From NCBI RefSeq assembly GCF_023895975.1, contig NZ_JALBWM010000025.1:1-49719 (forward strand): a stretch of 49,719 bases of DNA, given 5' to 3'. A program made the translations under genes and the position numbers. This DNA is from Microbulbifer okhotskensis (lineage in GTDB: Bacteria; Pseudomonadota; Gammaproteobacteria; Pseudomonadales; Cellvibrionaceae). The notes under the pieces are model-generated. The model searched no databases. It had not been told where the DNA came from and was given only the letters and a program-made list of their open reading frames with translations. Of this stretch, positions 33,803 to 41,855 are shown in pieces. Every line of letters begins with the position of its first letter. The first letter of the stretch is position 1.

Positions 33803-34280
33803 CGGGTTTTCTGCTCTGTCACTTTCCTTGGTATTATTGTTAATGCCGGGGGTTACGCTCTCCACTGGAGGAGAGTCGGAGCAAAAAGCTGGAGTGTTTG
33901 TTGTTTACAAGCACCCACTGTGTTTTTGCTGTACAAAGTGGGTGAATCATTTGAAGGAAAATAATATTTCTGTATCCACTAGCCTTGAACTGGACATGGG
34001 GACGATTAGAAAGCAGTGGGGAATCCCGCGGGGGATGGAGGGATGTCATACGGCCGTTTGGCATAACAAATATGTATTTGAAGGACATGTACCCGCCAGT
34101 TATATCCAGAAATTTCTTCTTGCACCCCCAGAAGGAGGGATAGGCTTATTGGTTCCCGGTATGCCCGTAGGCAGTCCTGGGATGGAGGTAGATGGCAAGT
34201 TTGAGGCGTATAATATATATCTGCTACTCGAAGGCGGGGACTACCGTCCTTTTGCTCGTGTTGAGACGTCCCAACCTTAA
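33786..34280 (+). CDS. DUF411 metal-binding protein, exported
   Basis: 164 residues from ATG 33786 (ATG 33774 or an even earlier start is possible). An N-terminal signal peptide (~1-27) is followed by a DUF411 domain: YKHPLCFCCTKWVNHL with Cys46, Cys48 and Cys49, GMEGCHTAVWHNKYVFEGHVP, and the methionine-containing VPGMPVGSPGME. Family members are found in copper-resistance settings and are thought to bind copper through these Cys, His and Met residues. The gene starts inside the 3' end of egtD and lacks its own ribosome-binding site, so it is probably coupled to the ergothioneine genes. Function in this operon is unknown. It converges on the permease gene, with 14 bases between stop codons. 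Confidence 0.85.
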   Translation: MLKRFSGFSALSLSLVLLLMPGVTLSTGGESEQKAGVFVVYKHPLCFCCTKWVNHLKENNISVSTSLELDMGTIRKQWGIPRGMEGCHTAVWHNKYVFEGHVPASYIQKFLLAPPEGGIGLLVPGMPVGSPGMEVDGKFEAYNIYLLLEGGDYRPFARVETSQP

Positions 34281-34294
34281 TCTAATTCAGATTT

Positions 34295-35536
34295 CTATAA
34301 CGACCCATACCAAATGATATAAATATAACTGATGGTAACGCTGATAATGCTTACGGGTAACATAAGCAGGAAAAATTGCCAGAAGTTAAATGGTTGAATA
34401 CCAAATTTTTCTGCCTGCTGCAGAACAATCACATTGCTTGCCGCACTGATAATAAAAAGGTTACCCGCGGCTGTGGATACTGCTGATAGCATCATCAGCG
34501 TTTGAGTCCCATGTTCGTGCAGTAGGTGCAGGTAGATCTCCACTACAGGTACATTGGAGAATAACTGGCTGGCAAAGAAACTCACAAAAGTGACGGTTTC
34601 GGGTTCCGATAAGTCGATACCACTTTCCTTGAGGAAGAACTGTAGTGAACCCGATTTGAGGAGTGAGCCAGTGACTACGAACATCGAGATAAAAAAGAAC
34701 AGAGTTGGCCAGTCTACCTCTCGTAAAATCCGCCGTCTTTCACGACTTGCTAAGTATATGGGTAGGCATGCAGCCAACCCTATTTGTCCCAAGCTCGGGT
34801 GGTAAATGCCCTCCACGTTATGTAATACGCTGCCCAGTGCAATTAGAATTATGAGTAGAGAAGCAGATAGAAGTGGGGGCCATTTCTGCGTAATTTCATC
34901 ACTTTCACGGGACTGGATACCCACTGCATGATTGGGGTCATCAATTTTAAGAAAGCGTTTCAGCCAAAAAATGGATAGTACCAGAGTGATCGCTGCGGGA
35001 ATAAATATCCACTCCACGAACACAAAAAACATATTGTCAAACTCACCAGCATTGGCAATCAAAATATTTTGAGGATTGCCAACCGGTGAAACCATACTGC
35101 CAATAGTGACAGTTGCGCATAATAAAATAAGAAGGGGAACAACACCCCATTTCATGTCGCGAGCCATAAGGAGAGCAATAGGCACTCCTATAACTGCCGC
35201 CGCGTCATTGGTTAGCAAAGCCGCGCATATCGCCATGATTAAGACATAGCTTGCCAGTATGGCATTCGGACTTTTTCGTGAGAGAATCCGTTTACTGATC
35301 TGTGCAGAAATACCGGTGTCATAGAGGGCGGAGGCAATGGAGAAAACTGAGAATAAATAGAGGATCAGGTCCCAGTCAACAGCAAAAAAAGCTTCTTTGA
35401 ATGTGATTTGCCGCAGTCCCAAAAGTACAATCGCGCCAAACGTCATTATGTGCCAGATACGAATAGCTGACGGAAGCCATTGGCGCGCGGCAATCAGGAG
35501 AAAGATGATCGTCGAGACAGTTAAGCTGATAGACAT
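34295..35536 (-). CDS. ArsB/SLC13-type ion-transporter superfamily permease
   Basis: 413-residue polytopic inner-membrane protein with ~11 hydrophobic segments, of the ion-transporter superfamily that includes ArsB, NhaD, CitM and SLC13 carriers. The two inverted-repeat hairpin motifs are visible: LLTNDAAAVIGVPIALLMA with SPVGNPQNILIANA in the first half, and LFSNVPVVEIYLHLL with STAAGNLFIISAASNVIVLQ in the second. The SPVGNPQN sequence is typical of dicarboxylate/sulfate/arsenite-type members. I cannot say which ion it moves; arsenite is one option given the nearby arsM, but true ArsB signatures are not clear. Divergent from the MFS gene. Confidence 0.8.
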   Translation of the reverse strand: MSISLTVSTIIFLLIAARQWLPSAIRIWHIMTFGAIVLLGLRQITFKEAFFAVDWDLILYLFSVFSIASALYDTGISAQISKRILSRKSPNAILASYVLIMAICAALLTNDAAAVIGVPIALLMARDMKWGVVPLLILLCATVTIGSMVSPVGNPQNILIANAGEFDNMFFVFVEWIFIPAAITLVLSIFWLKRFLKIDDPNHAVGIQSRESDEITQKWPPLLSASLLIILIALGSVLHNVEGIYHPSLGQIGLAACLPIYLASRERRRILREVDWPTLFFFISMFVVTGSLLKSGSLQFFLKESGIDLSEPETVTFVSFFASQLFSNVPVVEIYLHLLHEHGTQTLMMLSAVSTAAGNLFIISAASNVIVLQQAEKFGIQPFNFWQFFLLMLPVSIISVTISYIYIIWYGSL

Positions 35537-35612
35537 CTATCGTCATCCAAATATTGCTAGTCGTAACTGCTACTCTGGAGTTCAGTATCGCCATTACCTG
35601 AGGCCCACCCCA

Positions 35613-36857
35613 GTGCAGCGGAGTACTAACAAGGCCGTACATAAGAGTTTAAACAAACCTCTCCTCTTTACGAACTTCTTTGCCGGAGATGTAGTTGCAG
35701 GTTTAGGCCCCTATCTGGCGATTTATCTACTGTCTGCAATGCATTGGAAGCCGGGAGATATAGGGTTGGTGCTTGCGATTGGCGGAATAACCACGGTACT
35801 GCTGCAAACACCTGCTGGGGCATTTATTGATAGCGCACGTTTTAAGCGAGGCTTGATCGCACTTTGCGGGATTATTATTGGCGTGGTTTCAATTACCATC
35901 GTCGAGTTTACCAGCCATAGGCCGCTTATTTATCTTTCGCAAGTTTTAATGGGGGCGGCGATAGCGTTTGTTGCCCCTTCAATTGCTGCGATTACTCTCG
36001 GTGTTACCACGGATAAGAATTTCACCTACCAAACCAGTGCAAATCAGGCATCTAATCATGCCGGAAATGTATTTGCCGCTGGTCTGGCCGCCATTATTGC
36101 ATTGACTATTTCCGGGAAGGGCGTGTTTTGGTTGATGGCAATTATGGGCATGCTCATGGCGATCTCGGTTGCCTTCATCCCGGGAAAATCGATTGATCAT
36201 ATTCGTGCTCGGGGAGGAGAGCAGAAGGATTCCAAGGGGGGTGAGCACCCGTCAGGTTTTAGGTCCTTATTGACTGATAAAAGCTTGGTTATGTTAGCGA
36301 TTAGTGTATTTCTGTTTCACTTTGGAAATGCGGCAATGTTGCCTCTAGTCAGTCAAAAACTATCGATTAACTCGAATGCCAATATTGCTATTGCCTTCAC
36401 TTCTGCGTGTATTATCGCGGCTCAGTTTATGATGATGTTGATGTCTTTCCTGTGTGCTGCCAAAGCGGATATCTGGGGGCGAAAGTTGATTTTCCTGATT
36501 GGTTTCTTTATCAATCCCATCCGGGCTCTGTTATTTATGTCGACGGACAACCCGTATTTTTTGGTAGCCATTCAATCCCTGGACGGCGTGGCGAACGGTA
36601 TATTTGGGGTGATTATCATTTTGATGTGTGCTGACCTTACACGGGGAACGGGGCGGTTCAATGTGACTCAGGGAGCCATGGCAGCTCTGGTGGGCATTGG
36701 ATCTGCATGTAGTAATTTTTCTGCCGAGTATATTGTCCAATACCAGGGCTACAGCACAGCCTTTCTCACCCTCGGAGCCATCGCGTTGGTTGCGGGCACC
36801 TTCTTCTTTATATTTGTTCCTGAAACCAAGCAAATAACTCCCGCGCACACGGAATAG
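35613..36857 (+). CDS. Major facilitator superfamily transporter
   Basis: 414 residues from GTG 35613. I chose this start because TGAGG lies nine bases upstream and because the hydrophobic core begins soon after (LLFTNFFAGDVVAGLGPYLAIYL). The frame is open upstream to 35397, but that stretch overlaps the divergent permease gene and looks non-coding. Twelve hydrophobic segments with a central hydrophilic loop (~residues 195-220, RARGGEQKDSKGGEHPS). The helix 2-3 loop AGAFIDSARFKRGLI replaces the usual GxxxDRxGRR. It does not look like ArsJ or the usual drug-efflux subfamilies. Substrate unknown. Its stop codon lies in a long inverted repeat. Confidence 0.75.
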   Translation: MQRSTNKAVHKSLNKPLLFTNFFAGDVVAGLGPYLAIYLLSAMHWKPGDIGLVLAIGGITTVLLQTPAGAFIDSARFKRGLIALCGIIIGVVSITIVEFTSHRPLIYLSQVLMGAAIAFVAPSIAAITLGVTTDKNFTYQTSANQASNHAGNVFAAGLAAIIALTISGKGVFWLMAIMGMLMAISVAFIPGKSIDHIRARGGEQKDSKGGEHPSGFRSLLTDKSLVMLAISVFLFHFGNAAMLPLVSQKLSINSNANIAIAFTSACIIAAQFMMMLMSFLCAAKADIWGRKLIFLIGFFINPIRALLFMSTDNPYFLVAIQSLDGVANGIFGVIIILMCADLTRGTGRFNVTQGAMAALVGIGSACSNFSAEYIVQYQGYSTAFLTLGAIALVAGTFFFIFVPETKQITPAHTE

Positions 36858-36903
36858 CAAGTTGTTGAAAAATCTACGGAAAGCCTTCTTCAACAACTTG
36901 CTA
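36855..36903. repeat. 15-bp inverted repeat containing the MFS stop codon
   Basis: TAGCAAGTTGTTGAA (36855-36869) and TTCAACAACTTGCTA (36889-36903) are perfect 15-base arms around a 19-base loop. The first arm begins with the TAG stop of the MFS gene. No T tract follows. It may act as a terminator, protect the mRNA 3' end, or mark an inserted segment. Confidence 0.6.
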
Positions 36904-36946
36904 GAGATAAGTAACCGTTAGTCATTTTACCGATTGAATAAACTCC

Positions 36947-37969
36947 ATGATCAGTTCTTTTTCTCCGGCGGTGGGTTTGGGTAATCGCCACTTACAAACT
37001 ATCTTTGGTCGTTTTCATCGTACCAAGCCTTGGATCGTCACCCACTGTCGATGGTATGACACCCCGGATGGGGATAGCCTAGCGCTTCATTACCCGAAGC
37101 CCTTACGAAGTGACTCCGGTTGTCCATTGGTACTGATACTGCACGGTCTCGGCGGCTCGGTAGGCTCGACTTATGTGCAAGGGCTGATGGAGACTCTGCT
37201 AGAGGACCATTTTCAGGTGGCGGTGATGCACTTTCGTGGGTGCGGTGGTATTCCCAATCGTTTACCACGTGCTTATCACAGTGGTGATAGTGATGATCCT
37301 CGCTGGCTGATCAATGAGCTAAAGCGGGAATTTCCATTAACCCCGGTGTTGGTTGTCGGCTTTTCACTGGGAGGCAATGTGGTGCTCAAACTGCTGGGTG
37401 AGGATGGGGAAAGCGGCCAGGTAACTGCCGCAGTTGCTGTTTCTGCGCCGATGGATCTGCATGCCTGCAGCCGTTATATCAATACCGGGCTATCTCGCTT
37501 TTACGAGCGCCATCTGTTAAATGGACTGCGCTTGAGCCTGCTACATAAAGCTGAGGATCCGCAGATGGCTGCGGCACTGCCGGATCTCAATTGCAGCTCT
37601 AGTTTTATCGATTTCAGACATTTTGATGACGCCTTTACTGCACCGCTACACGGCTTCCGCAATGTAGATGACTATTACACTAGGGCATCGAGTAAGCCAT
37701 TGTTAAAAGATATCCGTATTCCAACCTTGATTATCAACGCAGTTGACGACCCTTTTATCTGTCCATCTGCAATTCCAGTGCGCGCAGAAGTCAGTTCGGC
37801 TGTGGACTTGGCGGTCAGCGAGCATGGTGGCCATGTCGGATTTGTCGGGGGTTCGGCTTGGCACCCCCACTACTGGCTGGAGAAAAAAATTCCCGATTTT
37901 TTGGGCTCGGTTGTCGGCATTACGAAGGGAGCTCGGCAGGGCGGCTCCCCCTCCCAAGCTTTGAGTTAA
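36947..37969 (+). CDS. Alpha/beta hydrolase, YheT family
   Basis: 340-residue soluble hydrolase of the YheT/ABHD1-3-like family. The opening FSPAVGLGNRHLQTIFGRFHR is the hallmark of this group. The oxyanion region is LILHGLGGSVGSTYVQGL, the nucleophile elbow is GFSLGGNV (Ser ~141), the acid is in NAVDDPFI and the histidine in EHGGHVGF. E. coli YheT and relatives are putative esterases with no settled natural substrate. It ends tail-to-tail with arsM, the two stop codons sharing TTAA at 37966-37969. Confidence 0.88.
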   Translation: MISSFSPAVGLGNRHLQTIFGRFHRTKPWIVTHCRWYDTPDGDSLALHYPKPLRSDSGCPLVLILHGLGGSVGSTYVQGLMETLLEDHFQVAVMHFRGCGGIPNRLPRAYHSGDSDDPRWLINELKREFPLTPVLVVGFSLGGNVVLKLLGEDGESGQVTAAVAVSAPMDLHACSRYINTGLSRFYERHLLNGLRLSLLHKAEDPQMAAALPDLNCSSSFIDFRHFDDAFTAPLHGFRNVDDYYTRASSKPLLKDIRIPTLIINAVDDPFICPSAIPVRAEVSSAVDLAVSEHGGHVGFVGGSAWHPHYWLEKKIPDFLGSVVGITKGARQGGSPSQALS

Positions 37970-39012
37970 CAGCACTGAGTGTTTGACGGGTCACTTCCTG
38001 AAGCCTCAGCGGTAAAAGGCATTTCTTTGCCGCAGCCGGGGAAAAGACCAAAGTGTCGGGAGAAGTCTCCGATGAATTCAAAGTGGGGTGCCAAGCGGGA
38101 TTCTGCGAGCATTTTCCAAGTGTTGCCGCACACTGGAAACACACGCCCGGTTTCGATGATATGGTGCCCGTCGAGCGTAAACTGGTCAGGTGAATCAGGC
38201 ACAGAGCCTTTATAAATCACGGCCTGGCCATAGTCCTCACAATCTTTTTCCAGTTCAGGTAGTTTGAACAAACGGTAAGTGGCCGAAAAAAACCGCACCG
38301 CGCCACAGCGGTGCGCAAGGGTTGGGTTGCTGATCAATAGCGGCCGGCTCTCTACCAAGCGTGGATCACGGAAGCCGCTATTTTGAGCAACTTCCAGGAA
38401 ATCATTCCAATACAGGGCACCGCCAAGACACTCACCGAAAAGCTCAGGATCTGAGCTCAGCGCCATAGGGATACGTCGGTCCGCATACACGTCGGAAAAG
38501 TAGAACTCGCCACCTTGCTTCAAGAGTCGGAATAATCCTTTTAGCACCGCGTCTTTATCTGTGGATAGATTGACAACACAATTGGAAATAATGACATCGA
38601 AGCTTTCAGGTTCTAGTTCCAGAGTATCTAACTCCTCAATATATCCGTGTAAAAAGCGCACATTGTCAAAACCAAACTTATCGGCATGATGGAGTTGGTG
38701 CTGTCGGGCCACGGCCAGCTGCTCCTCGGTCATATCCACGCCGACAACTTCGCCTTTAGGGCCTACCAACTGCGACAGCAGATAGATATCGCGGCCCGAA
38801 CCGCAGCCGAGGTCGAGTACTCGACAACCCTCTAACAGCGGAGGGCAAACCAGTCCGCAACCGTAGTAACGTGAGAGTACCTCTGGATGAATGTTTGACA
38901 ACAGTGGTTTTAGCCACTCCGGCAATTCGGTGGGATCACAACAGGCATTGGTCTTTAGGTCAGAGGTGGTTTTCAGTTGGCGCCCGTAGTAATCCTGTAC
39001 AAGATCGTGCAT
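37966..39012 (-). CDS. arsM: Arsenite S-adenosylmethionine methyltransferase ArsM
   Basis: 348-residue enzyme that methylates As(III) using SAM. Arsenic-binding cysteines match the family pattern: Cys24/Cys25 in TNACCD, Cys52 in YYGCGLVCP, Cys145 in SNCVVNLS and Cys195 in ECLGGAL. The SAM site is VLDLGCGSGRD (65-75). The C-terminal ~120 residues (FSATYRLFKLP onward) form the usual extension and end in a Cys pair. The start is ATG 39012; the open frame continues upstream but gives a non-conserved leader. No arsR, arsC or acr3 is adjacent, so it stands apart from a classical ars operon. It is divergent from the sigma-factor gene and overlaps the YheT gene by four bases at the stops. Confidence 0.92.
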   Translation of the reverse strand: MHDLVQDYYGRQLKTTSDLKTNACCDPTELPEWLKPLLSNIHPEVLSRYYGCGLVCPPLLEGCRVLDLGCGSGRDIYLLSQLVGPKGEVVGVDMTEEQLAVARQHQLHHADKFGFDNVRFLHGYIEELDTLELEPESFDVIISNCVVNLSTDKDAVLKGLFRLLKQGGEFYFSDVYADRRIPMALSSDPELFGECLGGALYWNDFLEVAQNSGFRDPRLVESRPLLISNPTLAHRCGAVRFFSATYRLFKLPELEKDCEDYGQAVIYKGSVPDSPDQFTLDGHHIIETGRVFPVCGNTWKMLAESRLAPHFEFIGDFSRHFGLFPGCGKEMPFTAEASGSDPSNTQCC

Positions 39013-39137
39013 GGGTTCATACCTATTGCAGAGTGATTGACCGAAAGGCGCCAGGTGCGCCTGTTCATGGTTCTTGGTACTTTTACTGCGCGAGTGTAAC
39101 AAGTCTCCAGCTCACACGACTAAGGAGTAGAACATCT

Positions 39138-39305
39138 GTGGTGTATTTCACTATAAACGGCGGAGTGAAGTTGGCGATCAGTGGCGGAAATGGAAGCGGG
39201 AACAAATTGCCTTTTGGTGTCAGTGGCGGTTGGTTGCTAGAGAATCATGTTTTTTTCATTAATATCGGCTTTCTACGCTTCGATTTTATGAGGGAACGTA
39301 ATTGA
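39138..39305 (+). CDS. Possible small Gly-rich ORF coupled to the sigma factor
   Basis: 55 codons from GTG 39138, with AAGGAG ten bases upstream. The product is glycine- and aromatic-rich (NGGVKLAISGGNGSGNK, then LLENHVFFINIGFLRFDF). Its TGA stop overlaps the TTG start of the sigma-factor gene (TTGA), as a leader peptide or coupled upstream gene would. There is no recognisable domain, and the frame is also open far upstream through arsM antisense, so chance is a real alternative. Confidence 0.3.
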   Translation: MVYFTINGGVKLAISGGNGSGNKLPFGVSGGWLLENHVFFINIGFLRFDFMRERN

Positions 39306-39931
39306 GCGATCAACTGGCCCCCAGCGCTTCAGCCACTGAATCCAACCCCGAGGATTCTCTGCAAAACCCACAATTCCTTGTTGACCTGCGTCAACAGATG
39401 CTCCGTTTTGCAAGTTTGCAATTGCAAGATACGCAATTGGCTGAGGATGCTGTGCAGGAGGCGTTGATGGGGGCTCTTAAGAATTTCCGTAGCTTCTCCG
39501 GGCGCTCAGCCTTGAAGACTTGGGTTTTCGCAATCCTAAAGAACAAGATCGCCGATACTTTGCGGCAGAGACAGCGCTTTGTTGATGCGGACCTATTGGT
39601 GCGTGGGGATAGGGAAGAGCATGATCACGATGAGTTATTTGATCAGACCGGGCACTGGCAGAAGGACGAAAAACCCAAGCGCTGGGCCGATCCTGAGTCT
39701 GCAATCTACGACAAACATTTCTGGCGTATTTTTGAAGCCTGCCTTAGCCACCTGCCATCCCGCCAAGCCCAGATATTTATGATGAGGGAGTTCATCGAGC
39801 TGGAAAGCCATGAGATATGCGCAGCGGTGGAGATCTCGGTGAGCAACTTGAATGTCACACTGCACAGGGCGCGCCTGCGCCTGCGTGAATGCCTCGAAGA
39901 CAACTGGTTTGGTGTGGAGAAGGACCGATGA
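39302..39931 (+). CDS. ECF-type RNA polymerase sigma factor
   Basis: 209-residue sigma-70 family protein with only regions 2 and 4. Region 2 is LRQQMLRFASLQLQDTQLAEDAVQEALMGALKNF with GRSALKTWVFAILKNKIADTLR (-10 binding, ~30-95). Region 4 is LSHLPSRQAQIFMMREFIELESHEICAAVEISVSNLNVTLHRARLRLRECL (~145-200, helix-turn-helix). A long acidic/His-rich spacer (~100-140, REEHDHDELFDQ) separates them. The start is TTG 39302 with AGGGA upstream. The stop overlaps the anti-sigma start (ATGATGA). Target promoters are unknown; DUF2092, czc and arsM are the nearest candidates. Confidence 0.9.
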   Translation: MSDQLAPSASATESNPEDSLQNPQFLVDLRQQMLRFASLQLQDTQLAEDAVQEALMGALKNFRSFSGRSALKTWVFAILKNKIADTLRQRQRFVDADLLVRGDREEHDHDELFDQTGHWQKDEKPKRWADPESAIYDKHFWRIFEACLSHLPSRQAQIFMMREFIELESHEICAAVEISVSNLNVTLHRARLRLRECLEDNWFGVEKDR

Positions 39932-40125
39932 TGAAAACCTGCCGGGAAGCCACTCGTTTGATGTCAGAGTCCCAAGAGCGCGACCTTCATATTTCTGAAC
40001 AGGCCGGGCTGAAACTACATTTAGCCATGTGCACGCCATGTCGAAATTTTAGCAAGCAGCTCAAGACACTCAGGCGTATTACCCAATCTTATGCGCAAGG
40101 CGGCCCTGAGAAAGTCGACAAATAG
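39928..40125 (+). CDS. Zinc-finger (zf-HC2) anti-sigma factor
   Basis: 65-residue protein beginning MMKTCREATRLMSESQERDLHISEQAGLKLHLAMCTPC. The HLAMCTPC stretch is the H-x3-C-x2-C zinc motif of ZAS-type anti-sigma factors, with an additional upstream Cys5. There is no transmembrane segment, so this is a soluble sensor-type anti-sigma factor, like the redox-responsive RsrA/ChrR class, rather than a membrane-spanning one. ATG 39928 overlaps the sigma stop, which is the standard coupling. Zinc loss or thiol oxidation is the likely release signal by family analogy. Confidence 0.85.
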   Translation: MMKTCREATRLMSESQERDLHISEQAGLKLHLAMCTPCRNFSKQLKTLRRITQSYAQGGPEKVDK

Positions 40126-40180
40126 CACTTTGCGCTCTCTCAAGGGCCAGGTGTCCCGCTTCATTTAGCCAGAGTACAGC

Positions 40181-40666
40181 CTAACGAGGTCGACGAACGG
40201 GTCGGTAAGCGATATGCCCGCCCACGAAGTGCGGCTCATACCAATAGGAACCGCAGTGCTCGTAGGTGACATTGCCAACAGTCACAGCGACACAACTTCG
40301 CGGCAGGGTGTAGAGCCACCCCCCAACACCCACTGCCGCAGCCGTGCCCCAGTATGCCGGACCTGGGTAGGGCCAATAGTGAGGGCGCCAGGGTGGCGGG
40401 TATGGTCGATGGTGGGGATGGAATGGAGGATGATTGGGGAAGCGGCGTGCAAACTCTCCGTGGGCATAACCACCGTGAAATCCCCCTCCCATGGGGCGGA
40501 AGCTGTTGAAATGGCCGCCCACATTAAAATGGGCGCCACCGCCACCAAAGCGCCCAAAGGCATCAGCGAAGGGACTGATCAATGCGGCCAGTAGCGCGCT
40601 TGTTATCAGGCAGGGCACAATAAATCGCGTAATTAGCCCTGCCTTTTGATAGTTACGACGCATCAT
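40181..40666 (-). CDS. Exported His/Gly/Pro-rich protein of unknown function
   Basis: 161 residues. Residues ~12-36 form a signal peptide (LITSALLAALISPFADAFG). Next comes a Gly/His/Phe/Pro-rich region (~37-100: GGGGAHFNVGGHFNSF, HPHHRPYPPPW) and a compact C-terminal segment (~110-161) with LPRSCVAVTVGNVTYEHCGSYWYEP, the kind of short beta unit seen in DUF6515-like periplasmic proteins. Two cysteines there could form a disulfide, and the histidines could bind metal. Its ATG overlaps the DUF2092 stop (ATGATG/TGA), so the two are one operon, convergent with the sigma/anti-sigma pair. Confidence 0.72.
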   Translation of the reverse strand: MMRRNYQKAGLITRFIVPCLITSALLAALISPFADAFGRFGGGGAHFNVGGHFNSFRPMGGGFHGGYAHGEFARRFPNHPPFHPHHRPYPPPWRPHYWPYPGPAYWGTAAAVGVGGWLYTLPRSCVAVTVGNVTYEHCGSYWYEPHFVGGHIAYRPVRRPR

Positions 40667-41604
40667 TGTGTGGCCCCCTTATTCGGTTCCGCCTTCTTGA
40701 ACTTGATCTGCTTGAGCTTCTCTATGACAGGAGAAAAGCTGCCGGCGGCACCGGGTTTAGCCTCGGTCCAATTTAAGGTGGCAATAAAACGGGGTTTCGC
40801 TGGGTCGCGTGTATTGACAGTTGAAATACGCAAGGGCAGTGGGGTATCGCCGACCTTGATCCAGATTTCCCAGTCGAGACTCTCCGAACGGAATGCCCAG
40901 TGCTCGGTCCGTTGGCCATTGATCATCGGCCGGTTGACCAGAAAGCCCTCTTTGATTCCCGACCAAGTATCTTGCTTACGCCCCCACTCCAGTAAGTCGG
41001 CAAAGGGGACTTCGATACCGTAGTCTTTGGCGGCTTTAGAGAGAACTTGTGCAGTGGGTTCAGGGGCCTGCATCTCCGCGAAATAACCATTGCGAGGGGC
41101 AAGCATGGTGAATTTGTTTCCATTGTGGAAGAACTGTCGTGTGATCGAATCCGTAGTCAAATCGACGCGCAACTGCTTTGGCGGCATGGCCATGTATTTT
41201 ACGGTACCGCCAATCAGTAGCTTTTGCTGATTCTCCAGTACCACCTCGGTAAAGATATCGGCATTGAACATCAGCATTTTGAGGCTGGCCAGGTATTGCC
41301 CCATTCGGTTCAAGGCCGCCATGGCTTTAGGGTCCATGGGTTGGTCTGGCTGCATGGCTCCCATCTGGCTCTGGGGGGCTCGCTCCTGCGGCATCTGCCC
41401 TTGTTGTTGCCGCTGATTGCCATCTGCGCCAGGCTGAAGCTGTTGTTTGTCAGGGCCATTTTGCGGCTTAGGTTCTTGTGTCGTGGAGTCACTGGGTTGG
41501 GGGGGCGTGGTAGGGGGCTGGGCAACAATGGCTGGTGCTATGACCACCGTAGTGGCAAGGACCAGCCCCCTTACCAAGCCGCCGAAGGAATGAGGAGCAA
41601 GCAT
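40663..41604 (-). CDS. Exported DUF2092 protein
   Basis: 313 residues. A signal peptide spans ~1-29 (LVLATTVVIAPAIVAQ). A low-complexity Pro/Gln region (~30-90) precedes a DUF2092 domain (~92-305): DPKAMAALNRMGQYLASLKMLMFNADIFTEVVLENQQKLLIGGTVKY, then QLRVDLTTDSITRQFFHNGNKFTMLAPRNGYFAEM. The domain resembles lipoprotein-carrier-like (LolA/LolB fold) periplasmic proteins, but its function is not established. Families like this often accompany ECF sigma factors. It is divergent from the CzcI-like/czc genes and overlaps the His-rich gene downstream. Confidence 0.82.
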   Translation of the reverse strand: MLAPHSFGGLVRGLVLATTVVIAPAIVAQPPTTPPQPSDSTTQEPKPQNGPDKQQLQPGADGNQRQQQGQMPQERAPQSQMGAMQPDQPMDPKAMAALNRMGQYLASLKMLMFNADIFTEVVLENQQKLLIGGTVKYMAMPPKQLRVDLTTDSITRQFFHNGNKFTMLAPRNGYFAEMQAPEPTAQVLSKAAKDYGIEVPFADLLEWGRKQDTWSGIKEGFLVNRPMINGQRTEHWAFRSESLDWEIWIKVGDTPLPLRISTVNTRDPAKPRFIATLNWTEAKPGAAGSFSPVIEKLKQIKFKKAEPNKGATQ

Positions 41605-41669
41605 CTACAGGTACCTCCCAATGCTTAACCGGAGATGTGGCATCAAAATCAGTGTAGAGGACAACCTTG

Positions 41670-41686
41670 GCGCCTGCTGCAGGCGC
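41670..41686. promoter_or_regulatory. Palindrome between DUF2092 and the czc genes
   Basis: GCGCCTGCTGCAGGCGC is a perfect 17-base palindrome with 8-base arms around one T. It lies 66 bases upstream of the DUF2092 start and about 110 bases upstream of the czc -35 candidate. It may be an operator in this divergent region. Confidence 0.4.
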
Positions 41687-41796
41687 TAGCCGAATTCCGC
41701 TGTGGCTTCTTGTACAATTGAGGATGAAATAGGGGCTGAGGGTTCCGAACCGCAGGTCAGGTTCCAGTTTCTTTGCAAATCTTTAGCCTCCTCTAT

Positions 41797-41825
41797 TTGA
41801 GGCGGCCATACTTGTTTGCTAAAGT
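41797..41825 (+). promoter_or_regulatory. Candidate promoter of the czc operon
   Basis: TTGAGG (41797-41802), a 17-base spacer and TAAAGT (41820-41825), each four of six to consensus. Transcription would start near 41832, 24 bases before the CzcI-like start. A short GCCTC/GAGGC inverted repeat (41786-41803) overlaps the -35. Confidence 0.35.
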
Positions 41826-41855
41826 CGGCTTCAGGATTTTTAGTTTGCTGTTCAT

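Noticed and set aside
35397..36857. ArsJ assignment for the MFS transporter near arsM
   Set aside because: No ArsJ-like opening and no adjacent glyceraldehyde-3-phosphate dehydrogenase gene, which normally accompanies arsJ.
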